A stretch of 64,000 nucleotides of DNA from Bacteroidetes bacterium UBA2364 (GTDB taxonomy: Bacteria > Bacteroidota > Rhodothermia > Rhodothermales > UBA2364). The position numbers and the translations under genes are program-made. The notes beneath the pieces were generated by a model. That model was not told the DNA's origin. It worked only from the letters and a program-made list of their open reading frames with translations, and ran no database searches. The number at the start of each line of letters is the position of its first letter. The first letter of the stretch is position 1. This document shows positions 25,901 to 34,800 of the stretch, piece after piece. The stretch spans positions 14,948-78,947 of the forward strand of contig DDTM01000021.1 in NCBI GenBank assembly GCA_002344075.1, given 5' to 3'.

Positions 25901-28564
25901 AATAACAACTATATTTCGGATATGGCTGGTGTAACCGCTGTTTCTGGACGTAGTGCAACGGTTACCATTGCTAACACCCTGAATATCCCGAACCTCCCAA
26001 CGGACCGCTATGGCGCAACCCCGACGGTAGCGAAGGCTTCTGGTGCTGCTGTAGTAACAGCCATGCAAATTACAGGTGCTGGTCAGGGTGGAAACCCAAT
26101 CTGGGGAACCGCTGCTTCCAGCAACGATCGTAAGGGCAATATTACCAATGGTATTGACATCTCGATCAATGATCCGGATGCACCGAAAGTAGTTGCCGCT
26201 TGGACTTTAGACCGCAACTCAGACGGTAAAGTGGATCTCATCCTAGTTAAGTTGGACGAAGAAATTGACGACAATACCGTTGATGCTTCTAAGTTCACGG
26301 TTGCAGGTTATACGGTCAATAGCTTCATCAAACCAGCTACTGCTGGTGGTGCAAACGACCCACGTACCTACTATTGGTCCGATGGTGCCGAAAATACGGG
26401 TACCACAATGAACCAAGTGGATCAACTCCAAGATGAATGGGTTGCTCTTGATGTAGCGAAAACAGGGGGTGCAGCAGAAGGTGATACGGATGCTAAGCCA
26501 CAAGTTACCAATGCTGCTGGTGCGGTTTCTGACTTCAACTCGAACCAGATCGCTGCCAACAGCACAGGTGTTGCTTCTATGGACTATGCTGGTCCAGCAA
26601 TTGTGAAGGCTGACATCATCGGCCCGAACACCTTTGTGGTTAATTTCTCGGAAAACGTTGCTGTAGCTTCCGTAAATAATGGTGATATCGGAATAAGTGT
26701 GAACAACCTTGGATTGCCATTCGCAACCGATCTGATTGCTACCAATGTTTCTGGTCGTACCGTTACATTCACAACGTACCCCATTAACCTCTTTATGATT
26801 GCGCCAGCAAATAAATTGGAATTGGGTTTGATGGACATCAACGTCGTAAAAGACTTGAACGGAACGGCACGCTTCAACCTGCAAAACGTAAATGATGCTG
26901 CTCCAACCAATGCCTTAGATGGCCCAAACAACGGTGTCATTACGGCAAATGATCTTGTACGCACGATTTCTCCGATCACCGCTTGTGGTGCAACTGGCCC
27001 GGCTCTTGTGGCTGGAACCAATGGTGCAGTGGTATCTGGCGAGATCTGCCGCTCGACGAACGATCCATTCCATCCGAGTTATCAGTTCGGCGCAACCAAA
27101 GTTGCCCGTTATGAAATCTACATGACGAAAGGTGGTGTAACCACGTTGGTTGCCCAATTTGCTCCGCCTTCAACTGGTTCGAATGGAACAACTGGGACGG
27201 ACAAATTCTCGGTAACGTTTGCTGTTGCTCCGACCAGTGGAACGGTTACATTTGGTGTAGCAGTGGTTGGCGAAAACATGACAAAAGACGATGGTGTACG
27301 TGAAGCAGGTAACAACTACACGCTTGCTACTGGCGCTGCTTCCAATATGGTTGCATGGGGTACCGTTAATATGACGGACGATGTGCCTCCAGCCAACGTT
27401 GGCAAAGACCTCTCTATTGTTGACGGTGATGCTGGTAAGCAATTGGTTGCTTCCTTCACCTCTTCCGATCATGGCCGCTTTGAAACCTATGGACCTGCAT
27501 TCGGAACAACCGTTGGCAACACAGTAACGGTTTATAAAGTTACCGAATACAAGGTATATGACGCAGCTGGTACGCTTGTCGCAACAGTTCCTGCAACGCA
27601 AGCAACCGTGACAGGCAGCAAGGTGTCTATCACCTTCGAAGCGCCTTCTTATGGTGCAGGTAACTACACCGTCAAAGCTTCCGACGGCATCAATGTTTCA
27701 GAAGGCTCTAACGTTGCAGGTGGTGCAGCCATCGGCGGTACCGTTCCTGGTGATGCCAACGGTGACGGCAAAGTGAACGTTCAAGATTTGGCTGTCTTTG
27801 CTCAAACCTACGGTGCAACCGCCGGAAGTGGTAACTACACCAAATCATTCGACTTCGACAACAACGGCTCAATCGGTTTGGCCGACTATGCCCGCTTTGC
27901 GAAACTCTTCGGCACAGGTGCTGCACTCGGCAAAACCGAGCAACTCCCTGCAACTTCTGCGAAGTTGAGTGTTGAAGTAAAAGGCAACCTTGCTTATGTT
28001 CGTGCCAATGGCTTGACCAACGTACAAGGCTTCCAATTTGACATCGCGGTTGATGGTGGCGAAGTTGTTAAGGTACAAGATGGTGCTGCATTCAAAGGCA
28101 ACAGCCTCTCGGTAGCTTCTGGTAATACTTATGCTGTTGCTTCTACCGCAGGTGCCGTTGAAAATGGCGTAATCGCAGTAATCGAACTCAGCGCGAAAGC
28201 GAAGAGCGTAAAACTCAGCGATATCATCGTAGTTGAAGCCAGTGCTGCTAAAGGTGCAGACGAGGTAATGGGTGTTGGTATCCCAAGCGAATTCGCTTTG
28301 GATCAAAACTATCCGAACCCGTTCAACCCCACAACGGCCATTCGCTTCAGCTTGCCTGAAAACGCTAATGTTAAACTCCAAATCTTCGACATGACAGGCC
28401 GCCTCGTTAAAACGTTGGTTGCTGGTCAAGTTGAGGCTGGTGTACACACCATGACTTGGAATGCGACCGACAACGCGGGCGCTCCGGTTGCAAGTGGTGT
28501 TTACCTCTATCGCATCCAAGCAGGTAACTTCGTGAAGGTCAATAAAATGACCCTTCTGAAATAA
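22994..28564 (+). CDS. Giant T9SS surface protein: tandem Ig-like domains, dockerin-like module, cohesin-like domain
   Basis: 1856 residues with a signal peptide (cleavage after AFAQ). Three ATGs (22994, 22997, 23000) are possible; AGAGG at 22988-22992 fits 23000 best. Tandem Ig/Big-type domains follow, several opening with a calcium-loop motif: DTNGNGKID (D39), DADSDGRID (D181), a degenerate copy near 325, DTNKDGYID (D458), DQNANGKLD (D633) and DRNSDGKVD (D1073). The first four are 136-142 residues apart. Near the C-terminus, DANGDGKVN (D1587) and DFDNNGSIG (D1620) form a dockerin type I-like pair. A cohesin-like beta domain (about 1653-1755) and a T9SS tail from about 1765 (YPNPFNP) complete it. 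It is exported and held on the surface, probably calcium-stabilised. Confidence 0.85.
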   Translation: MMMKKTFSKVLAVVAVGLLGFSAAFAQTGQPFSAILTLDTNGNGKIDKVVLINSGSVGSSFQAGTAPNYDGFSVAGYTFSDAAPTLGDFEGDPATMPYADALRSAGVTGLSIAGAGYQDVFLSVTEKASFDGDAKPQVTYNANTGQLAMIGGGTKVGQVETFTLDEQDGVFVSFASACTADADSDGRIDQVKITLNGPIATTGFAAGAFADVTAAPAPPHSVSGGGIANDGGVGVVTLNINEVYPQAWTGEALTMTYTAGNITDQGGLRLLNNFRAPGAIPAPTNFAVKDCVAPFVTSAETNDTNVAGGTAGATHIAGSPNMQGNGKIDTYTVTYSEVVTLPALADFKTATSISDAFYGAYTVASFGANTLESGPHANLASRYTKSVLNLTEKSTPDTDATPSFTYTNQTTASKRIVDAVNLELAKGGNTEASSTASSVTFPGDDDAPPAMVDICALDTNKDGYIDALEFLYSEKLGNNLGLYLNAKASAAAVRTDEATKGNAKWSQNNFLARTNDGTNPIAIDHAFTQARPDNRTIRVFLMGFDKSVLTDAAGTNLGYTKADATGEAATYHTDYMPQSRYLADGNSEDIGDRDPVQTNQAVPDGFPAPGRELWLRNATDKAAPVAMYAGTVDQNANGKLDGYYIIFSEPVDGATVGAQGTVTPAFSVDGYGTVSVNVDHPKDVNDNDNVVFVSYAEGSAYDTGAVPAISSGSSINLDLLLTMVDSPDLPQRGGQVRVKYDGNAPMTIEGTFSNLATSFTKLMLEDAANAANNKDITASVTGVAAVNGRGGSIFATVPVDAALKTALQNGTVSLKVYGTGTPAPVELSVALTGTNIKDFAGNAMVSVSDAMNNTLNHKSGTPAVLDRLYDDAEPVLVRAVGQVGFKRIRVTFSETVREVGAAESNFTYSNDGTPPGTPTPTHASAYGGGAITFTAGATSFTIDNATNNNLIKYDVLGDVLGIVRANITVNNNYISDMAGVTAVSGRSATVTIANTLNIPNLPTDRYGATPTVAKASGAAVVTAMQITGAGQGGNPIWGTAASSNDRKGNITNGIDISINDPDAPKVVAAWTLDRNSDGKVDLILVKLDEEIDDNTVDASKFTVAGYTVNSFIKPATAGGANDPRTYYWSDGAENTGTTMNQVDQLQDEWVALDVAKTGGAAEGDTDAKPQVTNAAGAVSDFNSNQIAANSTGVASMDYAGPAIVKADIIGPNTFVVNFSENVAVASVNNGDIGISVNNLGLPFATDLIATNVSGRTVTFTTYPINLFMIAPANKLELGLMDINVVKDLNGTARFNLQNVNDAAPTNALDGPNNGVITANDLVRTISPITACGATGPALVAGTNGAVVSGEICRSTNDPFHPSYQFGATKVARYEIYMTKGGVTTLVAQFAPPSTGSNGTTGTDKFSVTFAVAPTSGTVTFGVAVVGENMTKDDGVREAGNNYTLATGAASNMVAWGTVNMTDDVPPANVGKDLSIVDGDAGKQLVASFTSSDHGRFETYGPAFGTTVGNTVTVYKVTEYKVYDAAGTLVATVPATQATVTGSKVSITFEAPSYGAGNYTVKASDGINVSEGSNVAGGAAIGGTVPGDANGDGKVNVQDLAVFAQTYGATAGSGNYTKSFDFDNNGSIGLADYARFAKLFGTGAALGKTEQLPATSAKLSVEVKGNLAYVRANGLTNVQGFQFDIAVDGGEVVKVQDGAAFKGNSLSVASGNTYAVASTAGAVENGVIAVIELSAKAKSVKLSDIIVVEASAAKGADEVMGVGIPSEFALDQNYPNPFNPTTAIRFSLPENANVKLQIFDMTGRLVKTLVAGQVEAGVHTMTWNATDNAGAPVASGVYLYRIQAGNFVKVNKMTLLK

Positions 28565-28586
28565 GCCTGATATCAGGTTCAGACCA

Positions 28587-28622
28587 AGAAAGGGGGAGGG
28601 TGACCAAACCCTTCCCCTTTTA
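28587..28622 (+). terminator. Intrinsic terminator after the giant T9SS protein gene
   Basis: The G-rich run AAAGGGGGAGGGT (28589-28601) pairs with ACCCTTCCCCTTT (28607-28619) around a short loop. It lies 25 bases after the stop. The weak T-tract lowers confidence. Confidence 0.7.
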
Positions 28623-28759
28623 AGGTTTTGAAATCCCTTAGCGTATTCCAAGACAAACCATGCAAATTATTGAATTACCAATTGATTATTGAAATGATCT
28701 GATGTGTAAATCAAAGCATGAAACCGGGATAGAACCAAAAACAAGGATAGAGGAAAAAA

Positions 28760-30376
28760 ATGAAATTGATCAAGATTCACGTATATGCATTGGCGCTTTT
28801 TGCTTTGGTTGGAATCAGCCGTGCGCAGGTCGGAGGCTCTATTGACTTTGATTTGAAAGCGGGCGATCAAGGTTTAAAAAGCGTTGAAGGTAACCTCAAA
28901 GGTGGGGACATCCACAATGTTGAGGTACATGCTTCAAATGTGACCAATGCCATTGCATTCGAGATCAAGGTATCGTTCGACAATACGTTTTTCACCTACA
29001 CCGCGCAAACAATTGGTCTGAAAGGGACGAAGTCTAATCAGGCTAATCTATTGACGCAAAATGGTGGTACGATTTTTAACGGTGCTGGTCTCGAAACAAT
29101 TACAACGAGTGGAACCAAAACAACGATTACCCTTTCGGTTGCATTGAGCGGTGCAAGTCAAACCAGCAATTCGGTAACGGGTGGTGGATTTTTGGCAAAC
29201 ATTCCTTTAAGCATTAACAATGGGGTTGCAACCGGAAAGTCCGGAACGGTTACTTTAGAAGAACTGACCATTTTGGACAAAGCCTTTGCGGCTAGTACGG
29301 TAAGTCCGGCAGTTAGCGGGACGGTGAAAGTCAATGGTGCTCCGACCCAGACCTCGATCACCAATCCTGCGAATGGTGCTCAGGTAACGGTAGCAGGTCA
29401 GCCGACCGATACGATTTCACCAACGTGGTCCGCTTCTACGGATCCAGATGGAAAGGCTGTTTCCTATACTTGGCAACTGGCCACAGATGCAGCATTTACG
29501 ACTGTCTTAAATTCAGCGACCACAACCGATACCAAAGTAACACTTACCCTCAAGCAAGTGGATGATATCCTCGCTGCTGCTGGGGTTGCAAAAGGTGGAA
29601 AAGTAACGGTTTATCACCGTGCGAATGCATCTGATGGTGTAAACACCACATTGGGAACTGCAGCAACTGTTGAGTTAACTCGTGGCGTTGTGAATGCACG
29701 TCCATCTGCGGTTGCTGGTCTTATTCCAACGAATGACGCCACTCATGTGGTAGAAGGTGCTCCGACTGGTACCTTGGCTGTTTCTTGGAATGCTGCAACC
29801 GATGCAGAAAATGATGCTTTAAAATATACATGGCAACTTTCTACGGACCCGACCTTTCCGTTAGGCAATGCTACGTATGTAAAAGATGCTGGTTCAGCTA
29901 CGAATTTTTCTATCACTACTGGTGATCTGAATGCATTGTTGAAAAACACCTTTAAAATTGCTGGTGGTGCTACCGCAACGTTCTACCATCGTGTACTGGT
30001 AAGTGATGGGGTGAATTCGGCAGTGGCCAGCAGTGCGAATAAAGTGAACTTCAAGCGTGGGCCTGTAACGGCAAGCGAAAGTGAAGTGGAACTTCCTGCT
30101 GAATTCGCAGTTAAAGGTAACTATCCGAACCCGTTTAATCCTTCAACCAAGATCAGTTTTGACTTACCCGGCAATGCCTTAGTTGGTATTCAGGTATATG
30201 ACATTCAGGGACGCCTCGTGATGGAGATGCCTAAAGTAGCTTTCCAAGGCGGTGCAAATCAAACCATGAACGTCAATGCTGCATCTTTGCAATCAGGGAC
30301 TTACCTCTACCGTGTTACAGCCGAATTAACCACTGGCAAAGTTACACAAATAGGCCGGATGACCCTGTTAAAGTAA
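28760..30376 (+). CDS. T9SS surface protein with cohesin-like and Fn3-like domains
   Basis: 538 residues. A signal peptide (to about 22, ending SRAQ) precedes a cohesin-like beta sandwich at about 24-195: NVEVHASNVTNAIAFEIKVS, FDNTFFTY, LSVALSGA and VTLEELTILD. Two Fn3-like repeats follow (about 200-305 and 312-430), both with the pattern W-x-A-[ST]-D-x-[DE] then YTWQL[AS]TD. The T9SS sorting domain from about 452 contains YPNPFNPSTKIS and ends MTLLK, like its neighbour. It lies 195 bases after the dockerin-bearing protein, with a terminator between, so it has its own promoter. Cohesin next to dockerin suggests a possible protein-protein pair. Confidence 0.82.
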   Translation: MKLIKIHVYALALFALVGISRAQVGGSIDFDLKAGDQGLKSVEGNLKGGDIHNVEVHASNVTNAIAFEIKVSFDNTFFTYTAQTIGLKGTKSNQANLLTQNGGTIFNGAGLETITTSGTKTTITLSVALSGASQTSNSVTGGGFLANIPLSINNGVATGKSGTVTLEELTILDKAFAASTVSPAVSGTVKVNGAPTQTSITNPANGAQVTVAGQPTDTISPTWSASTDPDGKAVSYTWQLATDAAFTTVLNSATTTDTKVTLTLKQVDDILAAAGVAKGGKVTVYHRANASDGVNTTLGTAATVELTRGVVNARPSAVAGLIPTNDATHVVEGAPTGTLAVSWNAATDAENDALKYTWQLSTDPTFPLGNATYVKDAGSATNFSITTGDLNALLKNTFKIAGGATATFYHRVLVSDGVNSAVASSANKVNFKRGPVTASESEVELPAEFAVKGNYPNPFNPSTKISFDLPGNALVGIQVYDIQGRLVMEMPKVAFQGGANQTMNVNAASLQSGTYLYRVTAELTTGKVTQIGRMTLLK

Positions 30377-30452
30377 GTAGATGGTTCGTTTAAACTTTGG
30401 AAATCATCATCTCATGCTTCATCAGTCCGTTTGGTGAGGTATTGTTAAAGGG

Positions 30453-30489
30453 GCCTCCTAATGCAGAAGCGTTGGGGGGCTATTTTTTT
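30453..30489 (+). terminator. Intrinsic terminator after the cohesin-like protein gene
   Basis: A 12-bp stem GCCTCCTAATGC / GCGTTGGGGGGC (with G-U pairs) around AGAA is followed by a T-rich tract (30481-30489). It lies between the T9SS gene and the convergent CoA-transferase gene. Confidence 0.8.
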
Positions 30490-30499
30490 GAGAAATTTA

Positions 30500-31681
30500 T
30501 TAGCTGCCTGCAATAATTCCATCTGCAATCAAATGTTCCAATTGCGTTGGTCCTACTCCTAATGATTTTAATATTTCAAACGTATTCTCGCCAATGGTGG
30601 GTGGCTGATGTCTCAGTCCAAATGTTTGAGATCCATATTCAAAAGGTAAACGTGGTAGGTTTGCTGAAAGGTTGTGAGGGAGAAGGGTGTGTAGCATACC
30701 GTCTCCAGCATTTAGGTGCGGGTCTAAAAAAAGGTCTTCTGTTGTGTTGACAGGAGCAAAAGGCAAATCAAAGCGGGCGCATTTCTCCAGAATTTCGCTC
30801 TTGGTCAGATTGGAAATTAAGTGGGTAATCTCCGTGAAGAACCAAGGTGAATCCAAACGTTTGTGATTGGTATTTAAGTCCTCGTTTTGGAACCAATCTT
30901 CCTTGTCGAAAGCCTTGCAAAATCGTTCCCAGTGTTTTTCGGAAATAATGGCTAAAAAAACCATTTGATCATCTGCTGTACGGAAAGAATTATAGACACT
31001 CCATGCATTGGTACGAGCAGGCATGGGTGGCATAGGTTGTTGTGAGATGGCCGAAGCGGCCATAAACTGTCCCATCATGTACACCGCTGATTCGAAAAGG
31101 GCGCTTTTAACATGCTTTCCTGTGCCCGTCTTTTGTCTTTCGTAGAGCGCCAATAAAGTACCCATTGCGGCAAACATACCACCGGCAATATCCACAACCG
31201 AAATTCCCGCTCGAAGTGGTTGCCCAGGAGGGCCTGTCATGTAGGCAATTCCACTCATCATCTGAATCATTTCATCCATGGCTTGCCGGTTTTCGTAGGG
31301 TCCAGACAGGAAGCCTTTAAGTTCGGTATAGACCAAGCGGCTGTTGATTGCAGCGGTTTCAGAATAACCATAACCTAAGCGATTCATGGTCCCAGGGCCG
31401 AAGTTTTCTACCAATGCGTCTGCTTTTTTTATAAGGGCATACACAATTTCTTTGCCAGCAGGATGCTTAATATCTATGGCTAAGCTTTTTTTGTTTCGGC
31501 TATAAAAGGGGAAATAGCCAGCGCCCATTCCGCTTAGATACCGGGTACTATTCCCGTGCGGTGGTTCGATATGGATAACCTCTGCGCCCATATCCGCTAA
31601 TATTTGCGAACAGGCGGGCCCCATAATGACATGGGTAAAATCTAAGATTAAAATGCCTGAAAGAGGGAGTTTGGTCGTCAT
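30500..31681 (-). CDS. CaiB/BaiF-family (class III) CoA-transferase
   Basis: 393 residues. The family's N-terminal block is present: PLSGILILDFTHVIMGP, LADMGAEVIHIEPP, SRNKKSLAIDIKHP and ADALVENFGPGTMNRLG. The middle block GGMFAAMGTLLALYERQKTG and the C-terminal PFAPVNTTEDLF block also match. Such enzymes transfer CoA between carboxylic acids through an Asp-linked intermediate; a candidate Asp is residue 136 but this is unverified. No acyl-CoA dehydrogenase or dehydratase lies nearby, so the acid substrate cannot be guessed. It is the only catabolic enzyme of its kind in the window. Confidence 0.9.
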   Translation of the reverse strand: MTTKLPLSGILILDFTHVIMGPACSQILADMGAEVIHIEPPHGNSTRYLSGMGAGYFPFYSRNKKSLAIDIKHPAGKEIVYALIKKADALVENFGPGTMNRLGYGYSETAAINSRLVYTELKGFLSGPYENRQAMDEMIQMMSGIAYMTGPPGQPLRAGISVVDIAGGMFAAMGTLLALYERQKTGTGKHVKSALFESAVYMMGQFMAASAISQQPMPPMPARTNAWSVYNSFRTADDQMVFLAIISEKHWERFCKAFDKEDWFQNEDLNTNHKRLDSPWFFTEITHLISNLTKSEILEKCARFDLPFAPVNTTEDLFLDPHLNAGDGMLHTLLPHNLSANLPRLPFEYGSQTFGLRHQPPTIGENTFEILKSLGVGPTQLEHLIADGIIAGS

Positions 31682-31755
31682 TATTTTACCTGCTTAAAGT
31701 TAGTCCAAGATATTAAAGGATTGTTTTGCCGTAAAGGAAAATGGCGTAAACAATA

Positions 31756-31785
31756 AAGGCTGCTCCTTGGTTTAGAACAGCCTTA
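31756..31785 (-). terminator. Probable terminator of the RND operon
   Basis: AAGGCTGCTCC (31756-31766) pairs with TAGAACAGCCTT-type sequence (to 31784), with two G-U pairs. It lies about 20 bases beyond the stop of the pump gene on the minus strand. The T-tract is weak. Confidence 0.55.
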
Positions 31786-31805
31786 TAAAGCGACTTCTAT
31801 CGCGT

Positions 31806-34800
31806 TTAAGCAGGCTTATTGGGCATTTGGGTTCCCAGATGCATTTTCGGAGCACCATTACCGCTTATTCCAGCATGGAAAGGCTCGGCCGTTTCAATAA
31901 CTTTAAATCCTCCCACAACCCGATTCGCGATGGAGGAAAAGGCATTGTACATTACTGGAGCCACATATAGGGTGAGGAAAATTGAAAAAATGGAGCCACT
32001 GATCAGGGCCACGTTCATTGGGAGCCAAAATTGACCGTTTTCGGAGCCAAACTGAAAGCCCGGATCGGCATGGGTGAAAAGACCCACAAAATCAATATTT
32101 AAGCCGAAAACCAAGGGGAATAATCCAATAACCGAGGTGATGATGGTCAGAAAGATAGGGCGGGTTCGGATAACACCAGCCTCAATGATCGCCTCAAGGG
32201 AAGTTTCACCTTCTTCTTCTCGTTTTAGGGCGAAGTCAATCAGAACGATGGTATGATTGACTACGAGTCCCGATAAACTAATCAAGGCGATAAAGGTCAT
32301 TAATCCGAACGGAGATCTCGTAAGAATAAGTCCAAGCATGACACCAATGAGGGAAAGACCCATACCGATCATGATGACCAATGGGCCTCTGATATTTCTG
32401 AATTCCATGACCAGAAGAAGAAATATCAGGGCAATCCCCATAAAAAGGGCGATAGAGAGAAAGCCGAAACTTTCTTGTTGATCTTTATTCTCTCCGGTAA
32501 AATTCAAGACATACCCTTTTTTGACCTTATAATCGGCCAAAAAAGCCGTGACTTTGCCCAAAACCTCGGGTCCGCTATAGCCAGGAGCGGCATCACCAGA
32601 AACGGTTACCACTCTGCGGCCATCTAATCGTGTAATAGAGCCTAGTCCAGCGCCTACTTCGAGCGTGGCAACGGCTGAGAGCGGTAGTTGGCGGCGGTTG
32701 TTGGGATTTCCACCCACGTTAACTGGCAGGGTTAGGTTTTGGATGCTTTCAAGGGCATTTCGGTCTTCGGGGCGGAGCCTGACGGTGATGTCATACTCAT
32801 CTTCGCCATCTCGGAATTTGCTGGCCTCGGTACCATTGATTGCACTCCGAATGGTACTTGCAATCTGACCTGTTGATAATTTGTATTGTTGTGCCCGTTC
32901 GCGGTCTATCTTAACACGTACTTCTGGGCGTCCCGAATTAAGGTTATCCCGTACATCTACCAAGCCATCAATTTGTTTTTTCTCGGCGGCACGACTTAGT
33001 TTGAACTTCAGATCATGGCTAATCCGGACAATCTCGTTAAAATCCGGCCCAGAAACTTCTATATTGACAGGTGCACCCGTAGGTGGTCCGTTGCTGGGAG
33101 CGGTAAACTTGAGCAGTGCACCGGGAATACTTCTGACCACATCACGAAGTTTTGTAAGGGTGTTCTTTGAGGATTCTCCGCGGTCTCCATAATCTACCAT
33201 ATTAATGGTGACGAATGAGTTTTGGGGGCTTCCACCGCCTCCGAAAAAGGATTCTTGCCCGCCGGCGGTGCCTACGCCTGTTTGATAGTTCTTTATGTTT
33301 TCGGCAACAAGAGGATCGTTACCGATCAGGCGTTCAATTTTAGTTTCCGCCTTTTGTGCCATTTTATTACTGGTCTGCACATTGGTACCAATTCCACCTT
33401 GAAGGTTTACGGTCACTTGGCGGGGATCGGTAGAGGGGAAAAATGCGACACCTGTTGGCGCAATCGCATACACCATAAAGATTCCAAAGAACAATCCAAA
33501 GGTCAGGTTTAAGACAATGGCACGGTTATCCGTAAGAATCAGTGGTCGCCCAGATTTGAAAATAAGTCCAATAATGCCAAAGATGAGCATTAAAATGGGA
33601 GCGACAGAGAGGGATAAGGCAGTTCTTAATAATTGTACACTTGCATCAGGTTTCTCAAAATCAGTACGAAACCAAGCAATTAGAAATACCACCAACATGG
33701 CAATTGCCGTTTTCCAACTGAGCGCAATGGTCGCTTTTCCACCTCGAATCATGACCTCGAAGGTGTGGAAAAATATTCCCAAAACCCCAATTGTAAAAAT
33801 GACTCCGGCGGGCAACATGAAAACCACTTGTGCGAGGGTAAACCCCCCATATGCTGGTTCACCGATTGAAAGTAAGGAACCTACAATAAGTAAAATAAAC
33901 CCTAAAGTAAAACTAGTTAAGGTAAAAGTGTTACGTAAGAGGGCATACCTTACCTGATAATCCCGCTGCATCATGAGTTCAAGCCATTCTTTGTACTTTA
34001 CCAAGTATCGTGGGAACTGCTTGTTGATAATAAAATCGCTTACGGGAACCAAGAAATAACGGGTAAAGGCAAAAAGTACCAAGGATAGACCGATTAAGAC
34101 CGGGACAGTTACCCAATTAATAATGAGCATTAGTATCGTCAAAGAGGCAATGGCGATGTAGGTAACATAATTGATCCATTTGGGTGGAATGGCTTTTGGT
34201 TCATTGTCTAAGCGAACCAAATAAGCGGTGATCACCGGATTCATAACCAAGGCAACAAACAACGACGTAGAGAGCGTGATAATGAGGGTTAGGGGCAGAT
34301 AACTCATGAATTTGCCGATCACACCTGGCCAAAACAACATGGGGAAAAAAGCCGCAAGTGTGGTAAGGGTGGCATAGATAACCGGTCCGGTTACTTCACG
34401 GGTTGCCAGACGAGCGGCCTCAAATTTTTCGTACCCCATTTCTCGAAAGCGGTAAATGTTCTCCACCACCACAATTGCATTGTCCGCTAAGAGACCTAAG
34501 GCAATGATAAGGCTAAAGAGGACGATAAAGTTGAGGGTCAGCCCCATGACTTGGAAAACGGCAAAACTCATGAGCATGGAAAGCGGAATCGAAATGGCGA
34601 CCAGCATAGAGGCACGAATCCCCAAGAAAAAGACCAAGGCCATCACTACAAAGAAAATCCCTGCCACCAGATTATTTTGAAGTTCTTCCACCAAATTTCG
34701 GACGAACTCGGAGTTGTCGCCGGTATAAACCACAAATGTACCATTGGGCAGATTTGCGGTTTTAATTTTCTCTTTCAGGCCATCTACCGTCTCAATAATG

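Noticed and set aside
23543..27601. Several Cys/Arg/Ser-rich antisense frames across the giant T9SS gene
   Set aside because: They are shadows of the Ala/Gly/Thr-rich coding strand.
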